Notes under the pieces: generated by a model
What the model was told of the DNA's origin: nothing
Seen by the model: only the letters and a program-made list of their open reading frames with translations
Databases searched by the model: none
Source of the DNA: Paraphoma chrysanthemicola
Taxonomy: Eukaryota > Ascomycota > Dothideomycetes > Pleosporales > Phaeosphaeriaceae
DNA length: 64,000 bases
Reading direction: 5' to 3'
NCBI GenBank assembly: GCA_020744225.1
Contig: JAGMWG010000010.1
Coordinates: 620,001-684,000 of the forward strand
Position numbers and translations under genes: made by a program
Shown: positions 56,992-64,000 of the stretch, piece by piece
Numbering within the stretch: position 1 is the stretch's first letter
Layout of the letters: the number at the start of each line of letters is the position of its first letter

Positions 56992-58563
56992 ATGGCCCCC
57001 GACGTAGTATCTAAGCTCCAAACTCTTGTTTCGGGTGAATCGAAGAGCGCCCGTAAGAAGAAGGCCAAGGCAGAGACCGGAGGCACTGCAGTTCCTGCGG
57101 CGCGCGAGCAGACGGCTTCAGAGGCTGGCGCTGGTGGTTCCGAACCTTCAGGCAAGCCCAATGCAGGTGACAGCGAGAATGCCTACGTGAGGGAGCTCCA
57201 GAAGTAAGTGACTCCCACGAGCACACCATGGTGTGTATCCCATCCTATAGCTCCAATCTAATGCCTCGCTAGGAATATCCGCAACATCAACAAGAAGCTG
57301 GTATGTTGTGCCTTGTATTACAGCCTTCTGGCGCACACTGACTTACATGCCATCAACAGAGCGCCACGCAAAAGACCGATGCCATCATCGAAGCAAACCC
57401 TGGTGTCTCTCTCGATGAGTTGGTAGCGTCCCGCAAGCTCAACGCCGATCAGAAAGCCTCCGCCGAGAAGAAACCAGGCCTGCTGGCCCAACGCGCACAA
57501 TTGGAGGAGCAGTTCGGGCACTTCCAGAAGTACGGCCAAGAGCAGGACGACAAGTTCGCTCGTGAGAAGGAGATTTTGCGCAAGTCACACTCGTCCGAGC
57601 TCGAGGCATTGAGGGACACTCTGAAGGCAGAGGCAGTTTTGGAGCAGAAGAAGCTCTTGAAGGAGAAGATCTTGACCCTGTCCCGCTTCTTGAGGGCAGC
57701 TGCTGCTCGTCGACAGCTCGAGGACGATGATTCCGATCTCACCAAAGCTTTCGAGGGCGCGCTACTTCAGGTCTACGGAGGCGATGCCACCGCCGTGCTC
57801 GCCGCGGAGAAGCTCATTGAGGGTGCAGAGGACGGCGTGCCTTCGACAGAGGGGGTTGTGCTTAGTGTCACTTGTAAGTCTTAAGACCCTTCCCAATAGT
57901 CCCTTCTAACACAACACAGATGCTCAGGTCAAGCAAGCCGCCCTGGACGAGGCACCGTTCGCTGCCGAAGAAGCTTGGGTAGACGAGGTCGCACAAGCAC
58001 AACCCGCCCCTCCAGAGACCGAGGCGCCAGACGCCGTCTCCGACCCCACCGTTGCGCACGCTGGACTCACTGAGCTCGACGCTGGCGCAGCGCCCATCAG
58101 CACCGATTCTGATACTCCGACCGCACCGGCAGCATCGAGCATCGAGCCAGGCACTGCGAATGCCGCTGCGGAGGAGCAATGGGACAAGCAGGCAGCGGGC
58201 GGCGACGACCCACTGAGTGAATCGTTTGAGATGATCCCTCGCGATCCCGCTGAGACCGAGAACCAGCACGCAACGGCTCCAGTCACAAGCACCCAGAGCT
58301 GGGCTGACGACACCCCCGAACCACAAGCAACACCGGGGGCTGCATCAGGTGGTGACGGCTTCCACGAGGTCCACCATAGCCGTGGCGGACGTGGACGTGG
58401 TGGTCACCAGGGTGAGGGACGTGGAGGATACCGGGGCAGGGGCCGTGGTGGCCCGCGAGGTGACTTCCGTGGAGGTCGAGGCCGTGGCCGTGGAGACTTC
58501 CGGGGTCCTAGGGGTGGCTTCCGAGGTGCTCCACGCGGCGGAGAGCCTGCACCGGCTTCTTAA
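56992..58563 (+). CDS. YAG7-like protein with C-terminal RGG repeats
   Basis: Four exons (56992-57203, 57273-57300, 57360-57873, 57920-58563) with introns of 69, 59 and 46 bp give 465 residues. Exon 2 is only 28 nt. The N-terminus is Lys/Ala-rich, followed by the helical region SENAYVRELQK-NIRNINKKL. A coiled-coil stretch (about 95-200) contains LDELVASRKLNADQKASAEK, EQFGHFQKYGQEQ and LKEKILTLSRFLRAAAARRQ. This order matches the fungal YAG7 family, small ribosome- or RNA-associated proteins whose role is poorly defined. The last 70 residues are an RGG/GRG-rich box (about 15 Arg-Gly pairs), typical of RNA binding and arginine methylation. An acidic Ala/Glu/Pro-rich linker joins the two parts. 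Family name from motif order; molecular function not established. Confidence 0.85.
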
Positions 58564-60573
58564 AAAGCTTTTCTTCAAGACAGTCACTGTCTTTCTCATT
58601 TCCAGCATCTGAGCGAAGAACCATAACAAACAGCTGAAAAGCATCTGTACACCTTCTTACTGCATAGCATTCGGTGCCTAGGAATCTCTCGGGTAAAGGC
58701 TATCTGTACAATACAAACACAAGATTCATGAGCTGAATTAGCATTTGTGCCATTTGGCTCTCACAATGTCTAGCGGCTCTGTACAACACGATCCACATGC
58801 TGTCTCCACTCTGAAATGTGCACTGTCGGTGATTCGTCTGAGCGAAGATCGACACTCGGTCTTACAGGGCTGAGCTGCGATACGTGGGGCTGGGATGACT
58901 GATGGTGCATCCCGTTTTTTTACCCCTGATCACAGCTGCGGGCCAACCTGTCGATCCGGGGAAATCTCTTCTTGGGTTGGGATTCTGCGAGATTGCCGAG
59001 TGCGGCGTAGAGGCGAGATCGGAGGTCAAATGGCAGTGCGACACTGACGACCCAGGAGCGCATACGGTTAATGCACGATACAACACACATTGGATTAGCT
59101 TCGTGATTGAGTCTTTGAAAATGGCGCGGTGCGATGCGGTTGTTGAGGTTTGTATGTTGGCTGGCGGGAAGCGTTTTTTTGCTGAGTTCAACAGTACAGG
59201 TTTGAGGACAGACTGATCCAAAAGCACTCATACGGATATGCATCAGGGCTCAAATGCTTTCATTTTGACTTCGACAGTCAACCTCAGCTAGGCCTGTTCG
59301 CCAAAGGAGGTCGCTACAACTGGTGTCTAAACAAGTTGTCAGTGACAGACACTGCGACACGATCGCACTCGGTGCTATCACCAGTGCCATATTCTGGTCG
59401 CATGAGATTGACGGAGAAGCCAGGATGGCGATGGAGTACGTCGAGAAGATCACGAGACAGTGTTGGTGTTGTCGCATGCAAGTGCAGTCATAGGTCAGTC
59501 AGTGTGCGGTGGTCCGCACCGGCGGTGTATGCACGATCTAGCGGGTCTTTGCCGCAGCGCACAACGTGCCGTTCGGTCTCCACCAGATCAATCACGAAAG
59601 CTTATTTGCACATGCATCCCTCGTGGCTACTTGCCATGGTAAGAATCTCTACATGGTTCGTGTTCGTGCCACATATTCGGCTCGTTTACTATGAATTGTC
59701 GTGGTGATAGGAGATCTACACGAGGAGCGTATGTCAAAATAGTGGCGAAACGGGTGTCAAGCTGGGGAATGCATGTGGATTGCAAGCAGTTGTGGGTCAT
59801 GGGTTGGTGAGGCTGTTCGATCTGATAACGGGTCGGGGGCGTGCAATGACGTGCATGTCAGGAACGAGTCACAGGGGTCTTGGCGTACTGTGCAGATGGT
59901 ACCTGACACCAACGATTGAGTCGTGGTGAGGTTGGTGTCCACGTGCATAATCTTTTAAAGAGTACAATGGCTTCTCGCTGCTCTTGCTCTACAGTCTACA
60001 ACGCATTTTGGGGTGAAATTGGCAGCAAAATCGGCGGCTTTCGTGTCAAATCCGGCTAGGGAGATGAATCGGCTGCTTAACGAACTAAATGCCTGATCAT
60101 CGAGAACATTTTCTACACTGGCATCCTGAAAGTTTCCAAAACTTGCTGAAGATAGATGATCCCTCATGTATTGATCTTATCTATCTGATCAAGTGCTGCT
60201 TGCCGGACGCGGTGGTGAATCTGGGGTGATCATCAGGCGAGGCGCTGGAACGCTAAGCCTGATCGGAATTAGCCCGCGCTGGAACGCTGCACCTTCGTTC
60301 GTGCGCGCCTCCTCACTCGCAACTCCCAGCACCTGCCGCTCGCTCACCAACCACGATAAGCGCCGCCAACGACTTCTAGAACGCGGTAGAGTTGACGCGC
60401 AAGTGGGAAAATTATCGCGACTCTATTTGAACACCCTGTGGCTGCGGTGGCGGAACCAGCGATGCACCCGGGCCCCAGGCCTCTCTCGAACCACAACTGC
60501 TAGCCTCCAACGCCCCTCCCTTGCACCCGCGCTGAGACACGCAAATCTCGGACGCCTGCATTAACTCTGCGCG
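58564..60573. other. Intergenic region
   Basis: 2 kb holding the 3' UTR of the YAG7-like gene and the promoter of the KDM4-type gene. One plus-strand ORF (58902-59216, 104 codons) has protein-like composition, but minus-strand ORFs cover the same bases and no family is recognised. Nothing else is seen. Confidence 0.5.
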
Positions 60574-63500
60574 ATGGAGGCGCCCGTGGACATTGTGCCC
60601 TCAGTGGAGGCACCGGCCGCCCACGACGACGATGCCGCACCGAAAGCTGCCTTGACGCCACCAACGAGCGAGGATAACGACAAGAGGGACGAGAGAATGT
60701 CATCGGAGCTATCTGAACTAGACAGCGACGATGGCGAAGACATTGAGCCGGATCACTACTTTGAGGGCGGCAAGATACCCGTCTTCAAGCCAGTATGTCG
60801 CATCCCCAGCTTCTGCAAGACGAGAAGCACATTATACACGCATGCAGAAGCATTTGCATATCAGACTTGAATATTCTAACGATGCGCGGTAGACAATGGA
60901 TCAGTTCCGCAACTTCAAGCGTTTTATCGACAAGATTGACAAGCATGGAATGAAGTCTGGCATTGTCAAAGTCATTCCTCCGGCAGAGTGGTAAGTAATG
61001 ACACGACGAGACAGTCACAAAATCAACACTCACCGTACTACAGGCGCGACTCTCTCCCGGATCTCAGCGAAGCGGTCAAGTCGATCAAAGTGAAGAATCC
61101 AATTATGCAAGAGTTCGCCGGCCAGCATGGCATATACACCCAAGCGAACATCGAAAAACAACGATCGTACAACTTGCCAGAGTGGCGTGCTGTCACTGAC
61201 GAGCCGCATCATCAACCTCCAGCCAAACGAGGTGAGCGACGGAAAGCTGCCGCAGAGGCTCCGACACGCACCCGCAACAGCAGATCTCAGGCTGCCGCTG
61301 CAACAAACAGAGATGATGCCTCACCTGCGCCAAGGCGTGGACCTGGACGCCCGACCAGAAAGCGACAAGTGAAGAAGGAGCCAGAGGATGAAGACGACGA
61401 TGATGCAGCCTCGATCGACGTCCCTCCGACGCCAACTTCACCTGGCCGAGAAGAGAAAGAGAAACGCCCGAACAGGCGGGTCAAGAAGGAAAACCGAGAT
61501 GACGGAACTCCAACAAAGGCACGTGGCCGTCAGCCAAAGAACGTCGATCAGAAGAAATCTGTTTCGTCCCGTCGTCTCAACAACAGAGGCGCTGTCGCAG
61601 ATTACGTTGACGAAGTAGCATTTGAAGATTTCGACTATCACCATCCTGGACTGGACGAATTCTCTGTCGAACGATGCAAAGAGCTTGAAGACAACTACTG
61701 GAAAACTATCAACTATGGGCAGCCAATGTATGGTGCCGACATGCCTGGTTCCCTTTTTGACGACCGGACCACATCCTGGAATGTCGCCAAGCTCCCAAAT
61801 CTCCTTGATGTTCTGGGCACCAAAGTTCCCGGTGTCAATACGGCTTACCTGTACCTGGGAATGTGGAAGGCTACCTTTGCCTGGCATCTTGAAGATGTTG
61901 ACCTTTACAGCATCAACTATATCCATTTTGGTGCACCCAAGCAGTGGTACAGCATCTCACAAGAGGATGCTCGACGATTTGAAGCTGCGATGAAGAGCAT
62001 CTGGCCGAACGATGCAAAGCATTGCTCTGAGTTTCTGCGCCACAAGACTTACCTGATCTCTCCTCAACGGCTTGAGAAGGATTTCAACATCAAGGTCAAC
62101 CGCCTGGTGCACTACGAGGGCGAGTTCGTCATCACATATCCCTACGGCTACCACTCCGGTTACAATATTGGGTACAATTGCGCCGAGTCAGTCAACTTTG
62201 CGAACGAAGCATGGCTGAGCTACGGAAGAATCGCAAAGAAATGCAATTGTGAGTCTGACAGCGTCTGGGTCGATGTCAACGAGATTGAGCGCAAGCTCAG
62301 AGGCGAGCCCACACCAGAGTATTACGAAGAGACCGACGATGAGGAAGACGAAGAGGGCGACGATCGTCTTCCCAGTCCGCCACGCAGTGTCGCTGGTAAG
62401 CCCAAAGGCAAGGGTCGAAAACCAGCCAACAACAAGAGGAAGCGAGGAGGCAAGGAACCCGAGGAGGCACCGAAACCAAAGAAAGTCCGACGCATTCGCA
62501 TCCGAATCAAGATTCCAGGCCGCGGCATGCCCTGCATACTGTGTCCCAATGACGTTGAGTACGATGAGCTTCTACCGACCGATACCGGCATGAAGGCGCA
62601 TCGCATCTGTGCCGACTACACTCCGGAGACATTCATCGTCGCAAAATCAGATGCAGGCGACACTGTGTGCAACGTGGCAAACATTGGTAAAGATCGCCTG
62701 GAACTGAAGTGTAACTATTGCCGGTCCAAGCGAGGCGCTGTCTTCCAGTGCTCCCAAAAGAAGTGTACGCGAGCTTTCCATGCCACATGCGCCGTGGCAG
62801 CTGGCGTGCAGGTCGACCTTGGACCAATGCCTACGTTCGACGAAGAAGGCACCGAATACTTCTACGATGGCTACGATTTCCGATGCCGCTTCCATCGGCC
62901 AAAGAAGAGGAACAACAAGGTCGTTGATGTTGACTATCTGGAGAAAGACAAGTTCGTCTTGAATTACGGCAGGTCTTTAAAGCCAAAGGATGTCATTCAA
63001 TTCCAGTATGTTGGTGGAGAGATGTACCAGATCTATGGCGCACAAGTTGTAGAGAACAGGCCAGGAGAACAGGCTGCGTTGGTAGATGTTCTTCCTGACG
63101 GGTAAGTGTTGATCCCATGAGAGTTTGAGCAAACTAACAATCAGCAGCGACCGCGTTGAAGTGGAGTGGAAGTATATTCTCAAGCTTCACCCTGATGAAT
63201 CGCAGCGACCCAAGCCTTCAGCTAATGCTAAGCCACTGCCGGAACATCTCAAGGAGAGCGACGCTTCCCTCGACATCACCAATCGCACCGACGGTGTACC
63301 GGATATGGGTGATCCTTTCCATGACCCCAACGCAGAGCAGAAATGGGCGGAATGGAATACTGCTCCGGAGGTCACACGCAGACCTGCCAAGGTCGACTTC
63401 AGTAAAGAGAACCGGCTTTGGTACTATCTCGGGAAGCCATCAACAGAGGCAAGGCCACATTATACTGAGGATCCTGCGAAGCCGCGGAACAACCCGAAGA

Positions 63501-64000
63501 GTAATTTCCTGGACACCGTCAAGCCACCGCCTCCACCAGTGCCAGTATTTGCCCAACGCTCGTACCCAGCCTCATACCCATTGAAACCAGCTCCCATCGC
63601 CGTGCCTCGTACGCCAATGCAGCAGCAACTACAGCCAGGCAGTCGACCTTATTCGTACAAGCCAAAGGAGTCATACATGACAACGTGGAAGTCGCCGGTC
63701 TACAATCCGGATACACGGAAGAACCCCAATTCACCAGTGGCACATCAGCCGAATGTCAGTTACGACCATCGGCCGCCAACACAGCCGCATGGCCAAGTAC
63801 CATACCAAGGTTACCACCATCACCGGCCTCCACCAGCAGCACAACAGCACCAGTATCAGTATCACCCCTATGTCCCACCAGCTCAGTCCACTTCGAACTG
63901 GAAATCTCAAACTGCGTCATCTGCCCCAATGCTCAATGGCATAGATCAGTATGCGCAAGCACCACAGGCCAAGGCTTTGCCTCCATATCCGTATGGCCCA
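60574..64000 (+). CDS. JmjN-JmjC-PHD histone lysine demethylase, KDM4/Rph1-like (3' end beyond window)
   Basis: Exons 60574-60792, 60893-60990, 61044-63101 and from 63148 to the window edge; the frame is still open at 64000, so the gene is partial. KDM4-type enzymes remove methyl groups from H3K9 and H3K36 with Fe(II) and 2-oxoglutarate. The JmjN domain (about residues 60-110) includes IPVFKPTMDQFRNFKRFID, rebuilt over intron 1. The JmjC domain (about 303-490) has the iron ligands His387 and Glu389 in FAWHLED and the distal His476 in YHSGYN. The zinc-site CNC follows, as in KDM4. An extended PHD (about 595-727) begins with CILCPND and ends RCRFHRP. Between JmjN and JmjC lies a basic/acidic linker of roughly 150 residues with an AT-hook-like GPGRPTRKR. 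The tail is Pro/Gln/Tyr-rich. Both active-site triads look intact, so the enzyme is probably active. Confidence 0.95.

Overview
The window is a 64 kb piece of nuclear chromosome from a filamentous ascomycete (Pezizomycotina; a Dothideomycete of the Mycosphaerella kind is my best guess, but this is inference from protein style only). The evidence is spliceosomal introns of about 45-120 bp with GTAAGT-like donors and CTAAC/CTGAC branch sites, a velvet regulator, an AA9 lytic polysaccharide monooxygenase, a STRIPAK scaffold gene and a fungal KDM4 demethylase. Gene density is about one gene per 4 kb, with intergenic gaps of 0.5-3.7 kb that hold many overlapping GC-rich chance ORFs. I see no bacterial-type operons, CRISPR arrays, phage or intact transposons.

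Left part (1-23 kb): VeA-type velvet regulator (minus), a 3.7 kb gap, a membrane-anchored short-chain dehydrogenase (minus), a Rad57/XRCC3-type recombination ATPase (minus), a carnitine acetyltransferase with a long disordered tail (plus), an unknown Cys-rich-N-terminus protein (minus), ribonuclease H2 subunit A (minus) and a secreted M28 aminopeptidase (plus).

Middle (24-46 kb): a Puf4-like Pumilio RNA-binding protein with a 21-nt microexon, a small secreted I9/PBI2-type protease inhibitor, a Hook dynein adaptor, a lineage-specific acidic protein and an AA9 LPMO (all plus). Then comes a gene-poor stretch with an intron-containing tRNA-Glu(UUC), a 47-residue CxxCxGxG zinc-type miniprotein (minus) and a decayed gene with an internal stop and frameshifts at 43.9-45.3 kb.

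Right part (45-64 kb): a flavocytochrome b2-like 2-hydroxyacid dehydrogenase ending in the PTS1-like tripeptide AKL, a Far11/HAM-2/STRIP1 STRIPAK subunit and the bHLH factor Cbf1 (all minus). After a 3.5 kb gap follow a YAG7-like RGG protein (plus) and a JmjN-JmjC-PHD histone demethylase of the KDM4/Rph1 type (plus), cut by the window edge.

The genes do not form a pathway cluster. Several are developmental or transport regulators known from other fungi (VeA, HAM-2, HookA, Puf, KDM4), and three encode secreted products (peptidase, inhibitor, LPMO). No obvious new multigene system is present. The most interesting points are single-gene oddities: the AKL-tailed flavocytochrome, the secreted PBI2-like inhibitor, the zinc miniprotein and a transposon-end-like hairpin at 56.75 kb. 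Exon borders were deduced by eye from splice consensus and reading-frame closure.
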